NCBI RefSeq assembly: GCF_036785885.1
Contig: NC_092312.1
Span: forward strand, 15,332,001-15,396,000
From: Coffea arabica
Taxonomy: Eukaryota > Streptophyta > Magnoliopsida > Gentianales > Rubiaceae
Direction of reading: 5' to 3'
Length of the DNA stretch: 64,000 nt
Part shown: in pieces, positions 24,483 to 35,875 of the stretch
Position numbering within the stretch: the first letter of the stretch is position 1
How the letters are laid out: each line of letters starts with the position of its first letter
Notes under the pieces: generated by a model
Seen by the model: only the letters and a program-made list of their open reading frames with translations
What the model was told of the DNA's origin: nothing
Database searches by the model: none
Position numbers and translations under genes: made by a program

Positions 24483-25259
24483 GGGATAGTTTTAGAAACA
24501 TCCCCTGAAGTTTTCAAAATATCAAGGATCTCCCCTGATAGAATACTGGGTTCCACTTCTTACATCATCATGGGCAAAATGACTTAAATACCACACAACT
24601 TATTAGATATTTCACCATTATTTGGACAAATTTACTTAAATTAGTTGTAAATATGGTTAACTGAATTAATGATAATTCAGAAGTACAATAATATCTAAAA
24701 TGCCATGAGAAAAAGCGCACCAAATTCAAGCAGCCTACTCTTGTTGATGTATGGCATAGAAAACTAAGTACAAGAGAAAGAAGTCACTTCAGTTTGAGCA
24801 AGAGAAGTGGAGGTTTTTAACTCATATGTGAAAATTTTCACTTTTATTGTAGAGGATTCAAGAGTTCTTTAATTCTTTAAGTCACATTTTCAGGTTAGTC
24901 TCTAAGAATTTTATACTGAAAAATTTTTATTCTTTGATAGTTTATATTGATATAGTTGTTGTTTGTGTATGACAGATTATGCTTAGCTGATTTTCTGTTT
25001 TAGAAACCTTCTCTAAACTTTCATTCTTGTTAAATTGCTTAGGTACTGTTCATATGAAATTATCTCGCTAATGCAAGATTTGAGGGCATTTGTTATATCA
25101 GGTTGTTTTCTCTCTCCAGCTCCTAATTTTTTTTATTGTTTATTATTTTTTTGAATTGAGTTGAATTTGACACTAGCTACCTACTTTTAAGGGAGGTTTC
25201 TAATATTTTGAAAACTTTATGAGAGGGGAATGAGACTGTGAGAAACCTGAAATTATCCC
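24483..25259. mobile_element. MULE-like non-autonomous element with 9-bp target duplication
   Basis: The left end GGGATAGTTTTAGAAACATC mirrors the right end, which on the other strand reads GGGATAATTTCAGGTTTCTC. AGTTTTCAAAATAT is shared inverted inside both arms. The flanks TAGTTAATA (24474-24482) and AAGTTAATA (25260-25268) agree at 8 of 9 positions. The interior (24700-25140) has no usable reading frame. These GGGATAATTTCAG termini are a familiar Mutator-type family in plants. Confidence 0.75.
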
Positions 25260-25268
25260 AAGTTAATA

Positions 25269-27011
25269 GGTACATCTTGTTGGGATTCAGATGCTCTGTC
25301 TGTATGCTTTTAATCTTTCGTGATTAGGCCATGCACACACATAAGGGGACTGGGGTCACAACCATGACGATCCAACTCGTTGAATGCCGACTGAGTGACA
25401 CATCTGTTGGATATGCAATCTCTGTACAGAAGCATTTAGACCATTCAATATAGAACATATGTGGCAAATATCTTTATAGAGTACTTCAAAACAAAACGCT
25501 CCCGGGTGTCCAAATTTAAACGAAAAGTGTTGATGCTACGTAAACATGATCTACCTTATGAGTTATGCCCCCTTTTAGCTATCAATCAATGCCCCAAATA
25601 ATTAACCAAGAGTCTTTGTCTACTGTTCGAGGTCTCCTAAACGGCACTATTATATTTATAGTACTAAAATCCAGTGTTGTTAGACTTGGATCGGATTGGC
25701 CAGTTCGATTGATCCGACCGTGAAATGGCCTTCTTTTTTAGTTGGTTTGTAGTATAAAATCATTTTAGTCAAAAATCAGTCAAAATCATCAAAAATCGGC
25801 TAAACCAGTGATCCGATTCAACCGACTGACCCGGTTTTCAAACTTTTCTTTCTTCTTTTCCTCAAACATAATTTGAGTTATCTAAATTGTAACACTTTCA
25901 TTTATTAATAGGAATAAGAAACGTCACTCATTTAGTGTAAATATCAAAATCACTCGCTTTTCTAAATCATCTCTAAATTAAGATATTTTCATCCCTATCA
26001 TTAATTTAGTATCAGTGATTTCAACTTGTATTAATTTAGTTTTTCAAGAATTTTTGGAGTGCGGACATATTTTAGTTATGAATTTACATTTGTATATATA
26101 ATTATTAGGTGTATATTTGATTGTAAGTTTAATATTTTTGGAACATTTTTCATGATTGGCTAAATATAATCAAGAATTTAATTCCAATATTTCTGAAACT
26201 TATAAAAATATTAAATAATTATAATATCATGCTGATGTCATCGAATTTTAGAGAACGGTCCGACCGATCCGATCAATTGATCTCTAATCCAATAGTTTAG
26301 TCGAGCCGCTATCCGGTCCGAGTTTAACCTATTGGATCAATCCGACCAGTTGATCCCTGATCCAATAATTTAGTTGAGTCGCTGTATTGTCCGTTTTGAC
26401 CTATTGGATCAATCTCACGGTTTTGTCCTTCAAAAGATAGAGATGCCTCTACCTTATGACCTAAATTCTTTCTTTACGATGAATCAAATATTGAATCTTT
26501 GGCACCAACAACGTTATGGGCTAGTATGTAATAACCGTTGAAGCCCTTTCTCTAAATAGAACATGCTCCATATGGATCCACTCTTGAACTGAAAAAGACA
26601 TTTTAGTATTTCTTTACGTTTTACTAATTTTTTTAGGATAGGAAAATATTCAGGATTAGGAAAACATTCCCTTTAACAGTGAACGTTGTTGGATTTCATC
26701 CACTTAATCGCTTGGAAAAATGAAGCCTTTAAGCCCGTCTTGAGAATAGGAGGCGCAACCCACCAATTGTGACTGTGAGTGGCGGTCCATACTTCATTCC
26801 GACGCGTCAATTTGGGTTGCAGAACATTTTCGGTAACGAGGCCCAAAAAACTCGCTTGCTGCAACATCCTTGTAACAGAAGTGAAGTGGAAGATGAAATT
26901 GATTGTTATGTCCAAGAAGGAAGCAACCATTAAGAGGCACTGGCAAACGAAACACAGAAAGAAGCAGCGCCATCAATGGCTTTCTCGTCTACTTGTGTAT
27001 TTACATGTGAT
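25269..27011. other. Intergenic with transposon debris
   Basis: No gene was recognised. About 25680-26420 is rich in GACCGG/GATCCGATC words typical of decayed DNA-transposon termini, and includes the two-copy repeat listed separately. A frame at 26779-27018 has no recognisable family. Confidence 0.5.
26263..26420. repeat. Two-copy tandem repeat, about 76-bp unit
   Basis: The words ATTGATC...TCCAATAGTTTAGTCGAG...CTATTGGATCAAT and TTGATC...TCCAATAATTTAGTTGAG...CTATTGGATCAAT follow each other directly. It is part of a decayed DNA transposon with GACCGG-like ends. Confidence 0.65.
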
Positions 27012-27163
27012 CCTCTGATCCAAGCGTGCATAAACTAGAATATAGCCTTATTACTAATGAAATAATGATTCCATTAATATCTAAAAAGGATATTTACAGT
27101 AAATTAGAGAAAATATCAGAAAAAATAAGAGAATTTATGGGATGGATTCATTAACATATATAG
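27012..27163 (+). pseudogene. Endogenous caulimovirid-like movement-protein remnant, left part
   Basis: About 45 codons are open on the plus strand between the TGA at 27007-27009 and about 27147, where one base is missing and the frame is lost. The predicted peptide is Ile/Lys/Glu-rich and ends in a Gly-Trp-Ile-His phrase. Read together with the sequence right of the Helitron (from 40589), it follows the order of residues in movement proteins of plant pararetroviruses (Caulimoviridae, 30K superfamily). It is a broken, non-functional fossil. The identification is from residue pattern only. Confidence 0.5.
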
Positions 27164-27645
27164 TCTATGCGGGAATGGGGAACTTTTCAATCGAGTTGTG
27201 ATTGCTGATGTGGCATCCTTCCATTGGTCGAATTGGTGGTCGTCCGGTACGTGTGAGTTCGCTCGCGTGAATTGGTTGTCCGTCGATTGGTTCTTTTCTT
27301 TGTTGCTTGCTTGGACGTCTGGCTTGGAAGTGTGCAGCTCAATTCTGGTCCCACCTGCCTTTCGTTGGCTTTGCTTTGTTTCTTTTCTTTTGTTTGTTTT
27401 TTTTCTTTTGCTCGTACGCTTGGCAATCCTTTTGGCCTTTTGTTTACCCGTGCGAATTTGCAATTCATGTCCGTCCATTCTCATGCGTCAATTCTTTTGT
27501 TTTTGGCTTGCCCAGCCATTTTGCCCGGCCATTTTTGTAGTTTTTCCTAAATAAATCACAATTACTTACCAAATTCTTGTAGTTGGCATGTGCTAATTAT
27601 TAACACGTATTATCAAATTGAAGAGGGGAAAGCATTCACATAAAA

Positions 27646-27935
27646 TCAGTCGCATTTAATTACCAATCCTTTGTGATTCATTGTTGATAACTAATTAAAT
27701 GATGTCATTTGAAATACTTTTTTTCCCCAAAAAAACGCTTTTAGTTCATAATTCTTTTGCAGTTATAGCTTTATTTGGTATTGATCCTACATAAATAATT
27801 ATCGATTCTCCGCTTCTAATTGTTATAACTATTTATTCATCTATTTTATTTGGATTCCTTTTTTTACCTAATCAATCATGTTTAATTGCCAGTTCTTTGT
27901 GATTCATTGTTAATAACTAATTAAATGATATGTTA
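27646..27935 (+). repeat. Short direct repeat in Helitron leader
   Basis: TTTGTGATTCATTGTTGATA with AACTAATTAAATGAT (about 27670-27704) recurs nearly unchanged at about 27896-27931 (TTTGTGATTCATTGTTAATA, same tail), 227 bases apart. Confidence 0.75.
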
Positions 27936-28783
27936 CAAGTTGTTATTTCTTTTACCCAACAGATCGCATTTTAGAAAATAGCTTTTTCGCAATTATTAAC
28001 AAAATACATTCTTCTTGGCTGTTCCCCGAATCTAATGTTCTCCTTTATCTTGGGTTGCCCAACAAATCAAGTCTAATTATCAACTTTTAAAAATTGTTTT
28101 TTTTTAAAATTGGGTCTGCAAATTTTTACCCAACAAGTCGCATTTAGCTTCTTTTTTGGGGGTTGCGGATCGGGTCATATTGCCTGCCCTTTTTTACAAT
28201 TGATTGCTGACTGATTAATTAATATTGTTACTCAATTAGTTACTTTGTTATTCATTGTTAGTTAATTAATATGTCTACGTTGCTCTGTCTTGAGAAGAGC
28301 GCTTTTCGTTACTCTTGTCTTCCTTGCTTTTAACGGGCTTAATAGTTAATTGTTTCATAATTACCTAATTCTACAAACTAACATCCTTAATTACCAGGTC
28401 TTTGCAACGGACAAATTTTGTTTGTTTAGTTTAGCTACATCGTTTCTCGATTTCTTCATCCGCCGCTCACATTTCCCGTCATTAGCCTCCAACCTCCTTT
28501 TGTTGACAGCTGATTGTACCTGAGCTGAACAATACCTGACTGGTTTTTATTATATTGCCCATCCTTTCTGCCTCCATTTACGCTCCCTCATAAGAGCCTC
28601 GTAGTCTTTTTTTGTCGTTTGCCTGGGGTCGTGTCTGTAAATCTATAAGCTGCCGTCGCCCCTTCTCATTGTCGCCCATCAGCTCTGTTGTTCCCGTCGG
28701 TTGACGTTGCTTTCAGTTTCGCATTTGTACAATGGTTATAGCGTTTCTCCGCTTTTCCCCATCGGATTTTCTGCTGCCTACCA

Positions 28784-30271
28784 TCATGAACAGTGGTAAT
28801 TGTGCATCTACTCCTTTCTTTTGCCTTTTCTATTGCTCTTGTTTCTTTGCTAGAGAGAAAAAACTATCTCATAAACACTGTTCTCCGTTTCCTGGTAATA
28901 TTTTGAACCTTCCTTTTCCTCATTTATTTTTTGTCTTGGTTCCGATTTGCGCTGTGTTGTTGTTACTGTTTCTTGGTGAGCATGTTGATTTTCTACCGCT
29001 TGCTTTCTTTTGTTTTTCCCCTAATTGTTCAAACACTTTGCCATTGTTGTCATACTGCCCCTACTAAATTTTCATCACCGAACCAGCTCCTCTTTTTTTA
29101 CTGCTCGTTTTTTTCCCACCTTGCCTTACTGTCTTTTACTTGCTTGTTGTTTCTTTGATAGCTTCTGCTGTTATTCGTTTATGTGGGATTGGACCTCTTT
29201 GTACAAGCAGGTTAGTTACTCTTATTTTGTTCTCTTCTTGTTTTCCTCTTTTATCTGTATTTTATCTTTTAATTTGTACCATTTCGATGTGCATTTTCTA
29301 ATGCATCGTTAGCTAGCTTATACGTTCTATGTACATGTTATTTTATTTAGTAATGCTGTTACGTTGCCACTGACAAAATACTTATTTCTTGCACTATAAT
29401 TACCTGCCTGGCTTTTTTGTTCTTGTTAAATATGTGTTGTTTGCTCGGTTGTTGGACTATTGACTCATGAACAGTTATAATTGTGCATGTACTGTTTTCT
29501 TTTCCCTATTCTATTGCTCTTGCTTCTTTGCTTGGAAGAAAGAGCTACCTCATAAGCAGTATACTTCGTTTTCTTTAGCTCTTTTAAACTTTATTTTCCC
29601 GATATATTGCCTTGGTTTTAATTTACACTGGTGCTGTTGTCACTGCTTCTTGGTGAGCATGTTGATTTTTACAGTTTCATTTCTTTTGTTCTTTCCTCTA
29701 CTTGTTCAAATATTTAAGCATTGCTGTCATGCTGCTTTGTTTTAAATCTCTTCCTTGCTTCTCTACTTTGTTGTGTGCTGGATCGACCATTTTTACTTTT
29801 CCCCTGTCTCTGCTAAATTTTTATAGCCAAATCAGCTCTTTTTTTTGCCGCTCTTTTTCCCCACACCTTTTCTTATTACCTCTTACTTGCTCGTGATTTC
29901 TTTGATAGCTTCTACTGTTATTCGCTTCTGCGGTGTTGGACCTCTTTATACAAGCAGGTTAGTTATTCTCATTTTGTTCTCGTTTTATTGACTCTTTCCT
30001 CTGCATTTTATCCCTTAATTTGTGCCTTTTTGCCATGCATTTTTTGATGCATCATTAGCTGCATGCTGCTCTAATTTTACCTTTTTTTATCCTTTATGTG
30101 ACTTTTTTTAACCTTTTGTGGCCTCTATCCATTTTATGTCCATGCTATTCTATTTTCCTGGTGCTGTTCCATTGATGGTGACAAAATTCCTATTTCCTAC
30201 ACTATAATTACCTGCCTGACTTTTTGGTTCTTGTTACATTTTTGTTGTTTACTCAGTTGTTGACTATTTAC
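28784..30271 (+). repeat. Tandem duplication in Helitron leader, two copies of about 0.7-0.8 kb
   Basis: Copy 1 (28784-29464) starts TCATGAACAGTGGTAATTGT, copy 2 (29465-30271) TCATGAACAGTTATAATTGT. The order of shared landmarks is the same: TTCTATTGCTCTTG, TGGTGAGCATGTTGATTTT, TACAAGCAGGTTAGTTA, TGCATCNTTAGCT, ACTATAATTACCTGCCTG, and GTTGTT-ACTC/GCTC-GTTGTTG. The copies have diverged by many substitutions and small indels, so the duplication is old. Copy 2 is about 126 bp longer. Confidence 0.8.
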
Positions 30272-30406
30272 TCCTTTACCTCTCTGCTTTTTTTTTTTTG
30301 CTCGCTCTGTTTTCTGTCATTTTTGGTTTACGTTTCTTTCACTAAGTTAGGTATTCCTTTCTTTATATAGCCCTTTGGCATTTTTAGAACTCTTAGTGAA
30401 ACTCGA

Positions 30407-33400
30407 ATGGATAGAAATGCCGCTCGCCGCAAAAAGTATGCAGAAATGCCACCACTGGAAAAAAAACAACTTCTGCAACGACGAAGAGAGAACAGATCTG
30501 CCAAGAAAAAAGATGCACGTTTACTGCCACGTATTCGCAAGGTTCTTCTAGGTTATATAGAATCAGGTGTTTGTTTCCCTGATTCGCATCCTGAAAATTT
30601 CGATGGTGCGAATGACCCTTCTATGCATAGTGAAATCTTAGGAACCGAAGCGTTAAAGAGCGATCATGACAGTGTTGTTACTGAGGCATTGCAGTATATG
30701 TCTTCTCGTGAGTCTGCTTCTTTTGTTCCGCGTGTTCATTTTGCTTCTACTACTCCGATAGCAAACGACATGCCGAATGCAAGTGTTCTTGCAGGTATAG
30801 TTGATGATGCCCTTCTTCCTTCTTATTCAGTGGGTGTTTTTTTAAATCACCTTCACTACCCCACCTACTGGTTCCTGTGTTAGCATATCAATTCTTTGTA
30901 AATGGGTGCATCTTCGTTTGCAATCTGCAGAGTCTCCGCTTGCTGCTAAGGCTGATCTTACAAACTGCAAAGGAAGAAGCCTTCCAGAAAAAAGAAAAAA
31001 AATGACCCTTTCTTCTCCTTCTGTTGAATCTGATTTCTGCATGCCTAGGAGAAAAATTAGTAACTCTGTGCCTGTGGCGTTACATGAACGACCAAGCAAT
31101 TGCTTTGCTCGTTCTCGAAGCGTTATCCAAGATGTTAACTCTGCCAAAGAGGACTTGCTTATGAACAGTCTTTTTGAGAATTCAATAGAATACTGCTCTT
31201 CTGACCATGTTTCTATGAAGTCTGAAAAATTTTATCCCCTCAGAGCTACTGTTCATGCGGATCCATTTCTACAGCAAAAAAATGCATCTGTTGAGAAGCA
31301 AACTTTTATGCTTAGATCTGCTTGCTCTGTTCCTGTGATGTCCATTGGCAGGACCACCGGTTCTTCTCATCTTTTTGAAAACGTTATTAACTATTCTCCT
31401 TTGGCCAAAGTTTATATACAATCTGGTCAACCACGGTTTTCTTCTGCTTATGAGCAGCAAAAACTTCATTTTGAAAAAAATGTATCATTCTCTGAGAACC
31501 CAGCTTTCGAACCAGCTTCTACCTCTGGAGGTATATTTTTAAGCCAGCAGCTATTTCCAATGCAGTCTTAGTGACTATTCTTTCCTTCCTACCGCATCCT
31601 AATTATGTTCATTGGAATGACACTATCCTATTTTGGTTAGCTTATTTCTTTATACGATTGCAGAAACCACCTCTATTCAGGTCAGCCGCCCTACCGATCC
31701 TATTGAAAAAAATGATTCAGCCGTGACTGCAACAGAAAATGCACACTTTTCTGCCTTCTCATCTAAAACACGGCCTTTTGCTCGAGACCGTTCTTCTCGT
31801 CGTCGTGTGAGGAAGCAGACTCCGGGTTAACATTTTATTTCTCAATAACTATTTAGATGCCATTACTATATAGCCTAATAGAGGCACAACTTAATCCGCT
31901 TCTCACCCATAGTTTTAAAATAAATGCAGCTGCACCTAAAAGGGGGAGGCAGCAACGCATTTTTCCAATCACTGAAATCCCGCAAGAAGCTTTGACTCTT
32001 CCAGACGCTCCTGATTGTGAGCACTGTGGAGCCAAGAGGTTCCATTTAGAACCTCCTAACTTTTGCTGCTCTGGAGGAGAGATTTCTATTGTGGCTCCAT
32101 CTATGCCTTATGATCTTAAACGCCTATTTATCGAAAATGATGAGGAAAGCGCTCATTTTAGGAATAATGTTAGGACCTATAATAACAACTTGGGCTTCAC
32201 ATCCTTCGCTGCAAGATATGATCCAGAGCTGACTAAGAACACAAAAGGTGTTTACACTTTCCGTGTTCAAGGTCAGGTCTACCATTTTCTTAATGGTTTA
32301 CTACAATCAAGCGAAAAACCTTCTGGAATTCAGTTTTACTTTTTTGATTCTGATGAAGAATTAGCAAAAAGGGTTGGAAGTTCTGATAAGTTGCGTGGAG
32401 GCGTTTTAAAATTACTTATGCGTATCTTGTCCAACAATCCTTATGCCAAATTCTTTAAGAATCTCAGAAATGTCCCGAACATTGACAACTATAGGATTGT
32501 TTTGAATTGCTATCCTGGTTTGGACCAGCGCGTCTATAACCTACCTACAGCCTCTCAAGTTGCTGCCATATGGACTAAGGATGATGATGAATCAGCCGAT
32601 AGGAATGTCCATATTCAAGTTTATACCCACTCTAATACCAGCCATAGAATTAAGCATTACTATGGCTGTTACGATCCTTTACAATACCCTATTCTCTTCC
32701 CTCAAGGTGAATGTGGATGGCACCATGGTGTTAAGAAACTTCACAAGAGGAAGAGAAATGCAGATTCTTGTGAAGCTGATTTCAGCGTTGATCCTTCCAC
32801 TGTTGATGACCCTTCACTTTTACTAGATTTGGAGCGTAGAGGCAAGTGTTTTTCTTGCTGTCTTTGATTATTAGAAACAAGCATCATAAGCTGTATCGAT
32901 ATTAGTTTGACCTTTTTATTTGTTCTTTATAGCCGTTGACCATGGAAAGAGTGAAGAGGACACTGTATCGGCAAGAGAGTATTATTGTTATAGGTTTCAA
33001 ATAAGGGAAAACGATGAGTCGATGTTGCTGCACTGTCTCAGACTTCTACAACAATTTTCGGTTGATTCCTATGTGAAGATAGAAACTTCTAGGCTGGACT
33101 TTCATAGGCACCGACAAAATGTGGTTAGATCAGAAATTCTTCAAGGGATATTGGACAGTGTCTCTCTAGGCCGGGCTGAAGGTTCTAAAGTTGGACGTAG
33201 GATAGTGCTACCTGCTTCGTTTATTGGTGGTCCTAGGGACATGAGGCGCCGCTATCTTGATGCAATGGCACTCGTACAAAAGTACGGAAAATCAGACATT
33301 TTTCTTACCATGACCTGCAATCCGGCATGGAAGGAAATTCAGTGCAACCTGAAGTATCATGAAAAGCCTCAAGATAGGCCTGATCTTTTAGCTAGAGTTT

Positions 33401-35761
33401 TTAGAGCTAAATTCGAGATGCTTAAGCATGAGCTCTTGAATAAACAGATTTTTGGTGAAGTAGCAGCCTGCGTGTATGTCATTGAATTTCAAAAGCGCGG
33501 ATTTCCACACGCTCATTTGTTGCTCATTTTAAAGCCTCAATTTAAGTTGCTCAATCCGGAATCTTATGACAAGGTAGTCTACGCTGAATTACCTGATCCG
33601 CTTCAATATCCTCACCTCTACTCTCTTGTTGTAAAACACATGCTCCACGGTCCCTGTGGCGATATGGATAAAAGTTGCCCTTGTATGAAAGATGGTTCTT
33701 GCAAGAGTCATTATCCAAAAAATTTCTGCCCTCATACAACCCATGGTGAAGATAGCTATCCATATTATAGAAGAAGGGATGATGGCAGGAAAGTGAAAGT
33801 TCGCAGATTCACTCTTGATAATAGGTGGGTTGTGCCTTACAGTCCCTATCTCCTTGCTTTATTCGATTGTCACATGAACGTGGAGATTTGTTCTACCATT
33901 AAATTGGTCAAGTACTTGTATAAATATGTGTTCAAGGGGCATGATCTGGTTTGCTTTAGAATTATGGCAGATGACAGTGCTACTGATATTGATGAGATTA
34001 AAGAATTCCAAAAAGGTCGATACATCTCGCCTCCGGAAGCATTTTGGCGCATCTATGAGTTCCGTTTAAACAAGATGACCCCATCTGTTTATACTCTCCA
34101 GGTTCATCTTCCAAATCAACAGTTTGTTTCTTTCTCGAAGAACTCGGACTTGCTGCAATTGTTAGCTAAAGTAGATTTTTCTAAAACCATGCTGACCGAG
34201 TTCTTCAAAATGAATGCGACCAACGCAGCTGCTGAAAACCTCAAATACCGCCGGAAGATCTGTTGATGTCTTTGAGACTAAATGCCCAGCAAAAATATGC
34301 TTATGACACCATCTTACAGACGTGCTTTGCTTCCCAAGGGCATTCATTTTTTATTGATGGTCCTGGTGGTACCGGCAAAACCTTTTTATACCGGTCGCTG
34401 CTTGCTACTTTGAGGTCACAAGGTTATATAGCCATTGCAGTAGCAACCTCTGGGATTGCAGCGTCTATCCTGCCTGGAGGAAGAACTGCACACTCAAGGT
34501 TCAAGATACCTCTTGACTTCTCAAAGAACAGAACCTGCCAGCTTAGCAAACAAGGCAGTGTTGCAAGGCTGCTCTCGGAGTCAAAACTGATCTTGTGGGA
34601 TGAGGCTTCCATGGCAAAACGAGAAACTATTGAGGCATTTGATGATTTGCTTAGAGATATCATGGAATCTGAACTGCCTTTTGGGGGTAAGGTTGTTGTG
34701 TTTGGTGGGGATTTTCGCCAGACGCTGCCTGTTATTGAGCAAGCAACAAAGGAAATCCTTTTGCAGTCGTGTTTTCTCAATTCTCCATTGTGGTGTAAAC
34801 TTCATAAACTGAAGTTGACAGAAAACATGCGAGCTATATTAGATCCTCAGTTCTCAGAATTCTTGTTAAGAGTTGGCGAAGGGCATGAACTTGTGGACTT
34901 CAACGGTGAAATAACTTTACCTAAAGATTTAGTTATTCCTTATTACGATAAAGAAGAGTCCTTAAACAGGTTACATTACTTAAAAAATTCTGGTCTATCT
35001 ATCTACTCTTTAGTATATACAGCTTCTAATTAAACTTCTTTATTAACAGGTTGCTACAATCTGTATTCCTAGATTTAGCTCTCTATTCCCTGGATCCATA
35101 TAGGATGATTAACAGGTGTATTCTTACCCCTAAAAATAGCTCGGTTGATGAGCTAAATGATATACTAATTAAAAGGTTCCCTGGAGAGCTGCACACTTTC
35201 ATTAGCTCTGACAAAACTGTAGACCAGCGGCACCAGGGGGATTATGAGGATTTTCTTAATTCTCAGAATCCAAAAGGCCTTCCTCCTCACAGGTTAATGT
35301 TAAAAGAAAATTATCCGATTATACTGATAAGGAATCTAAATCCTGTTGAAGGCCTGTGCAACGGCACAAGGCTTATATGTAGAGAGCTTGGCCGGCATAC
35401 TATCTCCGCTGAAATTGTCTTCGGCCAGCATAAAGGAAAGAGGGTTCTCATTCCAAAGATACCCTTACAAACTCCCGACAGCCAAAAGAATTCTATTGCA
35501 TTTATAAGAACTCAGTTTCCTGTCCGACTCTGTTTTGCGCTGACCATTAATAAATCTCAGGGACAAACTCTCGATTACGTTGGCATTTACTTGAGAGAAC
35601 CTGTCTTTTCTCATGGACAGTTATATGTAGCCTTGTCCAGAGTTAGAACTTCGGCTGAGCTGAAAATACTTATTCTGCCAGGAACTTTTGATGGTATAAA
35701 AACGGACTGCAAAACTAGAAATGTTGTGTTCAGTGAAGTTTTTGAATTGAGCCAGCAGTAG
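30407..35761 (+). pseudogene. Helitron Rep/PIF1-like helicase, interrupted by internal deletion and frameshift
   Basis: The exons are 30407-30794, 30931-31530, 31664-31825, 31930-32841, 32933-about 34248, about 34248-34969 and 35050-35761. Junction phases agree. One intron is GC-AG (AG|GCAAGT at 32842). The N-terminal exons carry a basic R/K region. Exon 31930 begins the Rep domain with a C-x2-C ... C-C finger. The HUH motif is His-Ala-His near 33507-33515, followed by the tyrosine helix K-Y-L-Y-K-Y-V. The helicase has Walker A G-P-G-G-T-G-K-T (near 34359), a D-E-A box, G-D-F-R-Q-T-L-P-V and a final A-L-S-R-V. After N-L-K-Y (34248) the Rep frame ends at a TGA (34264-34266), while the helicase continues in another frame with no linker. 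In intact plant Helitron proteins a few hundred residues lie here. The damage is a deletion with frame loss. Confidence 0.85.
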
Positions 35762-35875
35762 AATTTTCTTATAGCCAGGTATACTTGTACCGCTCTATGC
35801 TGTGTTTACTTATTGGTAAGGACTTGTGTATACCCAAGCTTGTACATTATAATCATTTTTCCTTTTTTTACAGGA

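Larger units (their letters stand above)
27164..30406 (+). other. Helitron 5' leader, pyrimidine-rich, no gene recognised
   Basis: About 3.2 kb, strongly T/C-biased on the plus strand. Open frames (for example 27198-27554, 28732-29067, 29025-29312) are Phe/Leu/Ser/Cys-rich because of this composition and have no recognisable domain. Contains two direct duplications listed separately. Confidence 0.6.

Noticed and set aside
25680-26420. Complete DNA transposon with GACCGG-type ends
   Set aside because: Ends and target duplication could not be placed; only the internal tandem repeat was kept as a feature.
27198-27554. Open frames in the Helitron leader
   Set aside because: Phe/Ser/Leu-rich products of T/C bias with no domain or conserved phrase.
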